In this document: positions 54,873-62,012 of the stretch, piece after piece | Position numbering within the stretch: the first letter of the stretch is position 1 | Layout of the letters: each line of letters opens with the position of its first letter | NCBI RefSeq assembly: GCF_002159735.1 | Contig: NZ_NFJF01000001.1 | Span: forward strand, 310,001 to 374,000 | Direction: 5' to 3' | DNA: 64,000 bases | Origin: Olsenella sp. An270 | GTDB taxonomy: Bacteria; Actinomycetota; Coriobacteriia; Coriobacteriales; Atopobiaceae | Translations under genes and position numbers: made by a program | Notes under the pieces: generated by a model | Told to the model about the DNA's origin: nothing | Seen by the model: the letters and a program-made list of their open reading frames with translations, nothing else | Database searches by the model: none

Positions 54873-56129
54873 ATGACGGCTCCGGTCGACATACTTGACT
54901 GGCAGGGACCTGCGGTGGGGCTGCTCGACCTCGACGCGTTCTTCGCCTCCGTCGAGCAGCTCGATCATCCCGAGTGGCGCGGCAAGCCGCTGATCGTGGG
55001 CGGCTCGGCGGACAGGCGCGGCGTGGTCTCCACGGCCTCCTACGAGGCACGGCGCTTTGGCGTGCACTCAGCCATGCCTGCTGCCACCGCGCGTCGCCTC
55101 TGTCCCCAGGCGGTGTGGACCCAGGGTCACTATGACCGCTATCGCGAGATGAGCGCCGCCGTGATGTCGATCCTCGTGGACGAGACGCCCCTCGTCGAGC
55201 AGGTGTCGATCGACGAGGCGTTCTTCGACGTCACGCCCGGGCGCTTCTCGCGCGAGAGCCCGGTGGCCATCTGCCGCCGCATACAGGGGCGCGTCGCGGA
55301 GCTGGGCGTGACCTGCTCCATCGGCATCGGCGTCAACAAGACCGTCGCAAAGATCGCGTCCGAGCGGGAGAAGCCCCGCGGCCTCACCGTCGTCCTTCCG
55401 GGGACCGAGGCGGCGTTTCTCGCCCCGCTGCCGGTCGGCGCGATGAGCGGCGTGGGTCCCGCGACGGAGTCGAGGCTCAAGGAGATGGGCGTCCGCACGC
55501 TCGGCGAGCTCGCCCGCACGGACCCGACGGTCCTCGAGCGCGCGTTTGGCGTCACCGGGCCGCGGATGGCCCGACGCGCCGCCGGCCTCGAGCGGAGCGA
55601 GGTGGGGGAGGCGGCCGCCCCGGAGCATGTGAAGTCGGTCTCGAACGAGCGGACGTTCGCCCGCGACCTCACGAGCCGCGACGACGTGGAGGCAGCCGTC
55701 AGGCACGTCTCCGACGTCGTCGCCAGAAGGCTCAGGAGGAAGGGGCTCAGGGGGAGGACCGTGACCCTGAAGCTCAAGTTCGACGTGACCCATGCCAGGA
55801 CCGCGCAACGCGCCCTCTCTCGCGAGAGCGACGACGGGCATGAGATCGGCGAGCTCGCCGTGGAACTCCTCCAGGGGCTCTGGCACGAGGGGCAGGGCGT
55901 CAGGCTCGTGGGGGTCGGGGTCTCCGGTTTTGACGGTGGCGCCACGCAGCTCACGCTCGGTGACGGGGCGCCGTCCGCCGACGAGGCGCGCCGCGACCGG
56001 TCAGCGCTCGGGCGCGTCACGGACGTGCTGCGCGAGCGCTACGGCGAGGATGCCGTCGGCTTTGGGCGGGACCTGAGGTTCAAGGGGCTGACCTCGGACA
56101 CTGCCCCGATGAACAAGTCGGACTTCTAG
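54873..56129 (+). CDS. dinB: DNA polymerase IV (Y family)
   Basis: Translesion polymerase (418 aa). Palm signatures are VGLLDLDAFFASVEQ and VEQVSIDEAFFDVT (catalytic Asp residues). GVVSTASYEARRFGVHSAMP, the helix-hairpin CSIGIGVNKTVAKIASEREKPRG and the little-finger domain (SVSNERTFARDLT onward) complete it. The C-terminus lacks a clear beta-clamp QLxLF motif; QLTLGDG (near residue 351) is the closest. The start is ATG 54873. The TAG stop lies inside the first unit of repeat array 2. Confidence 0.95.
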   Translation: MTAPVDILDWQGPAVGLLDLDAFFASVEQLDHPEWRGKPLIVGGSADRRGVVSTASYEARRFGVHSAMPAATARRLCPQAVWTQGHYDRYREMSAAVMSILVDETPLVEQVSIDEAFFDVTPGRFSRESPVAICRRIQGRVAELGVTCSIGIGVNKTVAKIASEREKPRGLTVVLPGTEAAFLAPLPVGAMSGVGPATESRLKEMGVRTLGELARTDPTVLERAFGVTGPRMARRAAGLERSEVGEAAAPEHVKSVSNERTFARDLTSRDDVEAAVRHVSDVVARRLRRKGLRGRTVTLKLKFDVTHARTAQRALSRESDDGHEIGELAVELLQGLWHEGQGVRLVGVGVSGFDGGATQLTLGDGAPSADEARRDRSALGRVTDVLRERYGEDAVGFGRDLRFKGLTSDTAPMNKSDF

Positions 56130-56407
56130 GATTCGTCGTTCTTGTCGCCAGAGCCTCCAGGAATCGCCGCCCCTGTCACGGTGCCTTCTAAAAAATCCCG
56201 GGCTTGTCCTTGCGTTTTCTGCAAATCGCCGCTCTTGTCACGGTGCCTTCTAAGAAATCCCGGGCTTGTCCTGATGGGTTCTAAGAATCGGGAGGTTTGT
56301 CTGTCCGAAGCCCCGTCTTGACGTACAAGGGCGGCGATTTCTGGATCGGCCTCGGACAAGGGCGCCGGTTCCTAGAGGCGCGGGCGACAAGGACGGCGAT
56401 TCTCGGA
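56125..56407. repeat. 31-bp-period inverted tandem array (array 2)
   Basis: Same repeat family as array 1, filling the 306-bp gap between the convergent dinB and histidine-kinase genes. Plus units (22 bp) start at 56125, 56156, 56187, 56218, 56249 and 56280, every 31 bp exactly. A 22-bp centre spans 56302-56323. Minus units start at 56324, 56355 and 56386. Units at 56187 and 56249 are nearly identical, and both follow the 9-bp spacer ACGGTGCCT, pointing to a 62-bp internal duplication. The dinB stop codon is in the first unit. No gene is supported here. Confidence 0.93.
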
Positions 56408-56435
56408 CGGCTCGCGCTGCGACGAGTGCAACCCG

Positions 56436-57659
56436 CTAGATCGTGACGGTGAAGGTGGTGCCGTCTCGCTCGGTCGAGGTCGCCGCGATCGAGCCGCCCT
56501 GTGCCTCGACGAGGCTCTTGGCGATCGCGAGGCCGAGGCCGAAGCCGCCCTCGCCGCGGCGCTCGCGCGCCCGGTCCGTCCGATAGAAGCGGTCGAAGAG
56601 ATGGTCGATGTCCTCCGGGGAGATGACCTCGCCGTGGTTGGTGACCGCCAGGACCGACCTCCTGCCGGCGCGCTCGAGCCTCACCTGGACGGAGGTCTCG
56701 CTCGACGCGTACTTGGTCGCGTTGTCGAGCAGCGTCCTCAGCACGCGCTCGTAGTCCGCCGGGCGGACGCGTGCCGTGACGCCGGGGGAGAGCGCAGGGT
56801 CGATCGAGCACCCGCGCTCGTAGGCGACGGCGTCGAACTCGAGGCAGCAGGCAGAGACGAGCGCGGTCAGGTCGGTCTCCACGGGCTCGGGGCGCGCGTC
56901 CGGCGAACCGTCGCTCGCCTCGTCTGCGCGCGCGAGGGTGAGGAGGTCCTCGACCAGGTCCCTCATGTGCTTCGCCTCCTCGCCCGTGCTGCGCACCCAG
57001 CGACCGGTCTCCTCGTCGAGGTCCTCGCGCTCGAGGATCTGCGTGTTGGCGAGGATGACGGCCAGGGGAGTCTTGAGCTCGTGGGAGGCGTCGGACACGA
57101 ACCGGCGCTGCTGCTCCCACGCCCTGACGACGGGCTTGAGCGCCCACCCGGAGAGCACGTAGGAGATGACGAAGAGGGCGCCCATCGACACGGCGAGGAT
57201 GCCGAGCCCGTTGAGCGCCTGGGAGCGCAGGGCAGCGTCGCTCGAGTAGGTGTCGACCAGGGCGACCCTCCATCCCCAGGGCGCCCGAGCCCGCTTCCAG
57301 GAGATCGGGTACTCCTCGCACTCGCCCTCGTTGGACTGTGCGGAGATTATCTCCAGGGCGATGTCGTCGAGGGTGTTGACCGGGATCTCGACGGGGGAGC
57401 CGCCGAGCCCGAGGAGCGACCCGTCGTCCGACAGCTCGATGACGACGGCAAGCATGATCTCTGCGCTCTGCTCGCCGGTCGTGTCCCCGATCTGGGCCGA
57501 GGTTATGTCGCCCTCGAGGGCGCGGTCGAGGATGCGGGAGGTGACCGAGCGCAGCGTGAGGGCGTTGGTGACGAAGGTCATGCCGAGCACGCCCACCAGC
57601 ACGAGGCCCACGAGCAGCATCGTGATCGCGATGAACTCCCTGCGCAGCCGGGCGAGCAT
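56436..57659 (-). CDS. Two-component sensor histidine kinase
   Basis: A 407-aa membrane kinase. Transmembrane helix 1 (~10-32, AITMLLVGLVLVGVLGMTFVT), an outside sensor region (~35-148), transmembrane helix 2 (~150-172), then HisKA with FVSDASHELKTPLA (phospho-acceptor His193) and HATPase with LLDNATKYA (N box) and GGFGLGLAIAKSLV (G boxes). No HAMP domain is obvious. The gene starts 4 bp after the response-regulator stop, so the two form an operon. The signal is not predictable. Confidence 0.93.
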   Translation of the reverse strand: MLARLRREFIAITMLLVGLVLVGVLGMTFVTNALTLRSVTSRILDRALEGDITSAQIGDTTGEQSAEIMLAVVIELSDDGSLLGLGGSPVEIPVNTLDDIALEIISAQSNEGECEEYPISWKRARAPWGWRVALVDTYSSDAALRSQALNGLGILAVSMGALFVISYVLSGWALKPVVRAWEQQRRFVSDASHELKTPLAVILANTQILEREDLDEETGRWVRSTGEEAKHMRDLVEDLLTLARADEASDGSPDARPEPVETDLTALVSACCLEFDAVAYERGCSIDPALSPGVTARVRPADYERVLRTLLDNATKYASSETSVQVRLERAGRRSVLAVTNHGEVISPEDIDHLFDRFYRTDRARERRGEGGFGLGLAIAKSLVEAQGGSIAATSTERDGTTFTVTI

Positions 57660-57663
57660 GGCC

Positions 57664-58338
57664 CTACTCCTCGAGCACCTCGAGGCGGTACCCGAGCATC
57701 CTGAGGGTGGTTATCTGTACGGAGGAGCCGATGTGCGCGAGCTTCTTGCGAAGGAACGAGACGTACGCCTCGACAGAGTTCTCGGAGGCGTCGACGTCGC
57801 CCCACACGCGTGCGAGCAGGTCCTGCTTGGAGACGACGCGCGGGCTGGACCCCATGAGTATGCGCATGACCTCGAACTCCTTGCCCGACAGGTGCACCGT
57901 CCGCTCCCCGCGGGACAGGTCGTGCGTGGCGAGGTCGAGCGTGACGTCGGCGAAGGTCACGTCATCGAGCATGACGTCGCCCTTGCGCCTCGTGAGGGCC
58001 CTCAGTCGGGCGAGAAGCTCGTCGGCCTCGAAGGGCTTGGTCATGTAGTCGTCAGCCCCGGCGTCGAGGCCGTCGACCTTGTCGGCGGTCGTGGTCCGGG
58101 CGGTGAGCATGAGGACGGGCGTGGCCACTCCCTGGCGGCGCATCTCGTGGACCACCTCGCGACCGTCGAGGCCGGGCAGCATCACGTCGAGCACGACGGC
58201 GTCGTAGCGGCCCGAGCAGGCGGCGCGCAGTCCCGCCCTCCCGTCGTACACGGCATCGGCGGTGTCGCCACCGTCCGAGACGATGCGCACGATGGCGTCG
58301 GCAAGGTTTCTCTCGTCCTCAACGACAAGAACGTTCAT
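57664..58338 (-). CDS. OmpR-family response regulator
   Basis: DNA-binding partner of the downstream kinase (224 aa). The receiver domain has VVEDE (acidic pocket), phospho-acceptor Asp51 (VVLDVMLPG), and DYMTKPFE (conserved Lys). The C-terminal winged helix has HLSGKEFEVMRILM, SKQDLLARVWG and VEAYVSFLRKKL. It is the first gene of the minus-strand pair, 236 bp from the divergent rpsP operon. Confidence 0.95.
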   Translation of the reverse strand: MNVLVVEDERNLADAIVRIVSDGGDTADAVYDGRAGLRAACSGRYDAVVLDVMLPGLDGREVVHEMRRQGVATPVLMLTARTTTADKVDGLDAGADDYMTKPFEADELLARLRALTRRKGDVMLDDVTFADVTLDLATHDLSRGERTVHLSGKEFEVMRILMGSSPRVVSKQDLLARVWGDVDASENSVEAYVSFLRKKLAHIGSSVQITTLRMLGYRLEVLEE

Positions 58339-58471
58339 GTGTCATTCCTTCCCACTGGGTCCGCACGCGGCGCGGCGGCTCACGTGGGCTATCCTACCCA
58401 GCGGGGCTGAATTTCTGCTGAAGGGTCGCCCCGGTCGACCGCTCCCGGAGGCGTTTCACAAAAACTGCACC

Positions 58472-58499
58472 TTGCGGCTCTTCCAAAGAGTCGTAAGAT
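58472..58499 (+). promoter_or_regulatory. rpsP operon promoter
   Basis: TTGCGG (58472-58477), a 16-bp spacer and TAAGAT (58494-58499), about 75 bp before the rpsP start; fits a housekeeping promoter for the ribosomal-protein/trmD unit. Confidence 0.6.
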
Positions 58500-58574
58500 G
58501 ATAAGTCGTTTTGTGGCCACGCGGTGCGGCCACCCCCTGTGTCCACGCGCACCGCATGTATGGAGGAGTGTTCA

Positions 58575-58916
58575 TTGGCAGTCAAGATTCGCCTGGCCCG
58601 TCACGGTGCCAAGAAGCGTCCGTACTACCGCGTCGTCGTCGCTGACGGCCGCATGCCGAGGGACGGCCGCTACATCGAGGAGGTCGGCCGCTACAACCCG
58701 CTGACCAACCCCAAGGTCATCGACATCAACCTCGAGAAGGTCGACGAGTGGGTCTCCAAGGGCGCCCAGCCCACCAACGCCGTCGCTCACCTCATCGAGA
58801 TCGCTCGCAACGGCCAGCCCGTCGTCGAGAAGAAGGCGAAGATCTCCAAGAAGGCCGCTGCCAAGGCTGCCGCTGCGGCCGAGGCCGCTGCCGAGGCCGA
58901 GTCGGACGCCGAGTAG
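58575..58916 (+). CDS. rpsP: 30S ribosomal protein S16
   Basis: A 113-aa ribosomal protein: [40 protein letters not shown]. The last ~30 residues are Lys/Ala/Glu-rich, longer than the ~80-aa core common in the family. The start codon is TTG at 58575, with GGAGGAG seven bases upstream. First gene of the rpsP-khpA-rimM-trmD-lepB run. Confidence 0.97.
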   Translation: MAVKIRLARHGAKKRPYYRVVVADGRMPRDGRYIEEVGRYNPLTNPKVIDINLEKVDEWVSKGAQPTNAVAHLIEIARNGQPVVEKKAKISKKAAAKAAAAAEAAAEAESDAE

Positions 58917-58925
58917 GTGCTCGTC

Positions 58926-59216
58926 ATGGGAACCGCTGAGGGATCCCGTGCCGAGGCAGTCGAGCAGGAGCTCCCGTCCGATCGCGTGGCGGATCTCGTC
59001 GAGTACATCGTGTGCGGCCTCGTCGACGACGAGGACTCCGTCTCGCTCGACGTCACCGACCGCGAGGAGGGCGCTCTCATCGAGGTGAGCTGCTCCGAGG
59101 AGGACGCCGGGAGGGTCATCGGCCGCAAGGGTCGGACCATCAAGGCGATTCGCACCCTCGCCCGTGCGCTCGGCCAGCGTGTCGGCACGGCCGTCGAGGT
59201 CGAGGTCGTGGGCTAG
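58926..59216 (+). CDS. khpA: KH-domain RNA-binding protein KhpA
   Basis: A 96-aa single-KH-domain RNA-binding protein. The core has the family start VADLVEYIVCGLVDDEDSVSL, the RNA-binding GRKG loop (GRVIGRKGRTIKAIRTLARAL) and the ending VEVEVVG. The N-terminal ~20 residues are extra. ATG 58926 is chosen; GTG 58917, abutting the rpsP stop, gives three more residues. Position between rpsP and rimM is canonical. Confidence 0.93.
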   Translation: MGTAEGSRAEAVEQELPSDRVADLVEYIVCGLVDDEDSVSLDVTDREEGALIEVSCSEEDAGRVIGRKGRTIKAIRTLARALGQRVGTAVEVEVVG

Positions 59217-59222
59217 GGGCTC

Positions 59223-59747
59223 ATGCGCGACCGCTATAGGTGCATAGCCCGTGTGGAGAAGACGCACGGGAGAAGAGGGGAGGTCGTGACGGTTCCCGTT
59301 CACGGCCTTCCCTCACTTGTCCGGGAGGGACTCGACGTCGCCGTCGTGCCGCCCGAGCTCAGGGGCTCGAGGTGGCACACGGTCGTGTCCTGCTCCTCCG
59401 ACGGTCGGTCGGGCTCGCTCGTGGCGCTCGACGGCGTGGGCGACCTCGCGGCCGCCGAGCGCCTCGTCGGACGCCACCTCCTCGCCCGCCTGTCCGACCT
59501 CCCGGAGGACCTCGCGCTCCATGACGCGGGGCGCCTCGTCGGCCGCGAGGTCGTCGACGAGCGCAGCGGCGACACGGCCACGATCGCCGAGGTCATGGTC
59601 GGTCCCGCGAACGACGTCTGGGTCCTGCGCGGATCGCGCGGAGAGCTTCTGCTCCCCGTGATCGACGACGTCGTCTCCGAGGTCCCCGAGAACGGTCCGG
59701 TCGTCGTCCGCATACCCGCGGGCCTCGAATGGGAGGCGACCCGATGA
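59223..59747 (+). CDS. rimM: Ribosome maturation factor RimM
   Basis: Assists 30S head assembly and binds S19 (174 aa). N-terminal beta-barrel: ARVEKTHGRRGEVVTVPVHGLPSLV. C-terminal PRC-barrel: GRLVGREVVDERSGDTATIAEVMVG, LLPVIDDVVSEV. The end is followed by trmD overlapping as ATGA. Confidence 0.93.
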   Translation: MRDRYRCIARVEKTHGRRGEVVTVPVHGLPSLVREGLDVAVVPPELRGSRWHTVVSCSSDGRSGSLVALDGVGDLAAAERLVGRHLLARLSDLPEDLALHDAGRLVGREVVDERSGDTATIAEVMVGPANDVWVLRGSRGELLLPVIDDVVSEVPENGPVVVRIPAGLEWEATR

Positions 59748-60490
59748 GGATCGAGGCGCTCACGGTCATACCCGAGGTGTTCGACCCGTACCTCGACGCG
59801 TCGATCATGGGCAGGGCCCGGCGTGCCGGCGTCTTCGAGTTCGTGGCCCACGACCTGCGGAAGTGGACCCACGACCGCCACCACACCGTCGACGACGCCC
59901 CGTTCGGGGGCGGCCAGGGTATGCTCATGAAGCCCGCGCCCGTGTTCGAGGCGGTCGACGACCTCTCCTCGGACGGGCCGCGCCCGCACGTGGTGTTCTT
60001 CTCGCCCTGCGGCCGCCCCTACGACCAGCGCTGCGCGGAGCGCCTCTCCCGCGAGGAGCGGCTGCTGCTCGTCTGCGGTCGCTACGAGGGGATGGACGAG
60101 CGCGTCTACACCCTCGCCGACGACGTCTTCTCGCTTGGCGACTACGTCCTCACCGGGGGCGAGCTCGCGGCCCTCGCCGTCGTTGACTCCGTCGTGAGGC
60201 TGCTCCCCGGGGCCCTTGGTGACGAGATGAGCGCCGTCGACGAGTCGTTCTCCCCGCAGACGGGCCTGCTGGAGTACGCGCAGTACACCAGGCCCGCGAG
60301 CTACCGCGGCATGGACGTGCCCGACGTGCTGCTGAGCGGCGACCATGCCCGCGTCGACCGGTGGCGTCGCCTGAGCTCGGTGGAGCGCACCGCGCGCTGG
60401 AGGCCCGACCTCATCGACGAGGGTGCGCTCGACGAGGAGGAGCTCGCCATCGTCAGGTCGGTCGGCTACGAGGCCTCGAGAGGGGAGTGA
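59744..60490 (+). CDS. trmD: tRNA (guanine-37-N1) methyltransferase
   Basis: SPOUT methyltransferase modifying G37 (248 aa). TVIPEVFDPYLDASIMGRARR, DAPFGGGQGMLMKPAPVF, the SAM-binding trefoil knot (VFFSPCGRP, LVCGRYEGMDERV, SLGDYVLTGGELAALAVVD) and EYAQYTRP are all conserved. GGGAGG precedes ATG 59744, which overlaps the rimM stop. The usual next gene, rplS (L19), is not here; lepB follows 2 bp later. Confidence 0.97.
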   Translation: MRIEALTVIPEVFDPYLDASIMGRARRAGVFEFVAHDLRKWTHDRHHTVDDAPFGGGQGMLMKPAPVFEAVDDLSSDGPRPHVVFFSPCGRPYDQRCAERLSREERLLLVCGRYEGMDERVYTLADDVFSLGDYVLTGGELAALAVVDSVVRLLPGALGDEMSAVDESFSPQTGLLEYAQYTRPASYRGMDVPDVLLSGDHARVDRWRRLSSVERTARWRPDLIDEGALDEEELAIVRSVGYEASRGE

Positions 60491-60492
60491 GG

Positions 60493-61071
60493 ATGCCGCG
60501 TCACTTCAGCGAGGCCGACGAGGGCCAGGAGGAGGGCCGCGGGGGCGGCGTCGCGTGGTTTGTGGGGACCCTGCTCTGCGCCGTGGCGGTGGCCGTGCTG
60601 CTCCGCGTCTTCGTCGTCGGCGTCTACTACGTCCCCTCCGGCTCCATGCTGGAGACCATCCAGGTGGGCGACCTATTGCTCGGCGAGAAGGTCTCCCTCG
60701 CGCTCGGCGGCTCCGAGCAGGGTGACATCGTTACCTTTGACAGCCCGCTCCAGGAGGGGGAGACGCTCGTCAAGCGCGTCGTCGCCGTCGGCGGGCAGAC
60801 CGTCGACCTCGTGGACGGCAAAGTCGTCGTGGACGGGGCGACCCTCGACGAGCCCTACGTCAACGGCGCGCCCACGTACTCCGAGAGCGACTACGAGGGC
60901 TCGGCCGGCATAAGCTATCCTTACACCGTCCCCGAGGGTACGGTCTGGGTCATGGGTGACAACAGGACCAACTCTAAGGACTCGCGTTTCTTTGGCCCCG
61001 TGAGCGTCGATGACGTAACATCGAGGGCGATTCTGATCTACTGGCCACTCTCCGACGTGGGTCTGCTCTAG
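60493..61071 (+). CDS. lepB: Signal peptidase I
   Basis: Membrane protease that removes signal peptides (192 aa). One N-terminal membrane helix (~20-42), then the catalytic Ser51 in [13 protein letters not shown], a catalytic Lys in [11 protein letters not shown], and [16 protein letters not shown] near the end. GGGGAG precedes ATG 60493. It is 2 bp after trmD. glyQ follows 29 bp later, so the transcript may continue into the synthetase genes. Confidence 0.95.
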   Translation: MPRHFSEADEGQEEGRGGGVAWFVGTLLCAVAVAVLLRVFVVGVYYVPSGSMLETIQVGDLLLGEKVSLALGGSEQGDIVTFDSPLQEGETLVKRVVAVGGQTVDLVDGKVVVDGATLDEPYVNGAPTYSESDYEGSAGISYPYTVPEGTVWVMGDNRTNSKDSRFFGPVSVDDVTSRAILIYWPLSDVGLL

Positions 61072-61100
61072 GGCCGCGCGGGGACGAGAGAAGGACGATC

Positions 61101-62012
61101 ATGGGCAAGACTACCCTTACCTTCCAGGACATGATCCTGGAGCTCGAGCGCTACTGGGCGGCCCAGGGCTGCACCGTCATGCAGCCCTACGACTCCGAGG
61201 TCGGCGCGGGCACGTTCCACACGGCGACCACGCTGCGCTCGCTCGGCCCCAAGCCGTGGCGTACCTGCTACCCGCAGCCCTGTCGTCGTCCGGCCGACGG
61301 CCGCTACGGCGAGAACCCCAACCGCATGCAGCACTACTACCAGTTCCAGGTGATCCTCAAGCCCTGCCCCACCAACTCGCAGGAGCTCTACCTCGGCTCC
61401 CTCGCCGCCATCGGTCTCGACCCGGCGGAGCACGACGTCCGCTTCGTCGAGGACGACTGGGAGAGCCCCACGCTGGGCGCCTGGGGCCTGGGCTGGGAGG
61501 TGTGGATGGACGGCATGGAGGTCACCCAGTACACCTACTTCCAGCAGGTGGGCGGTATCGAGGTCGACCCGGTCCCCGTCGAGATCACCTACGGCCTGGA
61601 GCGCATCGCCATGTACGCGCAGGGCGTCGACTCCGTCTACGACGTCATCTGGTCCTACCTCCCCGACGGCACGCCCATGACCTACGGCGACGTGTTCCAG
61701 GAGAACGAGCGCGAGTTCTCCGCCTACAACTTCGAGGTCGCCAACGTCGAGATGATGCGCCAGAAGTTCGACGACTATGAGGCCGAGTGCCACTCCTGCC
61801 TCGACAGGAAGCTTCCGCTTCCCGCCTACGACTGCGTCATGAAGTGCTCCCACGCCTTCAACCTGCTCGATGCCCGCGGTGCCATCTCGGCCACCGAGCG
61901 CGCCAACTACATTCTCCGCGTCCGTACGATCGCCAAGCTCTGCTGCGAGTCCTACCTCGCCGAGGTTGCCGGCAAGACGGATGAGACTGCCAAGAAGGGG
62001 GAGGTGGCCTAG
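61101..62012 (+). CDS. glyQ: Glycyl-tRNA synthetase alpha subunit
   Basis: Catalytic class II subunit of the tetrameric enzyme (303 aa). [74 protein letters not shown] and DYCxK-type end are standard. glyS starts on the base after the stop. No T-box can fit in the 29-bp leader. This is the bacterial alpha2beta2 type, unlike the single-chain enzyme of many other actinobacteria. Confidence 0.98.
   Translation: MGKTTLTFQDMILELERYWAAQGCTVMQPYDSEVGAGTFHTATTLRSLGPKPWRTCYPQPCRRPADGRYGENPNRMQHYYQFQVILKPCPTNSQELYLGSLAAIGLDPAEHDVRFVEDDWESPTLGAWGLGWEVWMDGMEVTQYTYFQQVGGIEVDPVPVEITYGLERIAMYAQGVDSVYDVIWSYLPDGTPMTYGDVFQENEREFSAYNFEVANVEMMRQKFDDYEAECHSCLDRKLPLPAYDCVMKCSHAFNLLDARGAISATERANYILRVRTIAKLCCESYLAEVAGKTDETAKKGEVA

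Noticed and set aside
61072-61100. T-box riboswitch before glyQ (also considered before trpS)
   Set aside because: The leader is only 29 bp for glyQ and the trpS gap is 139 bp shared with a divergent promoter; no T-box sequence is visible.
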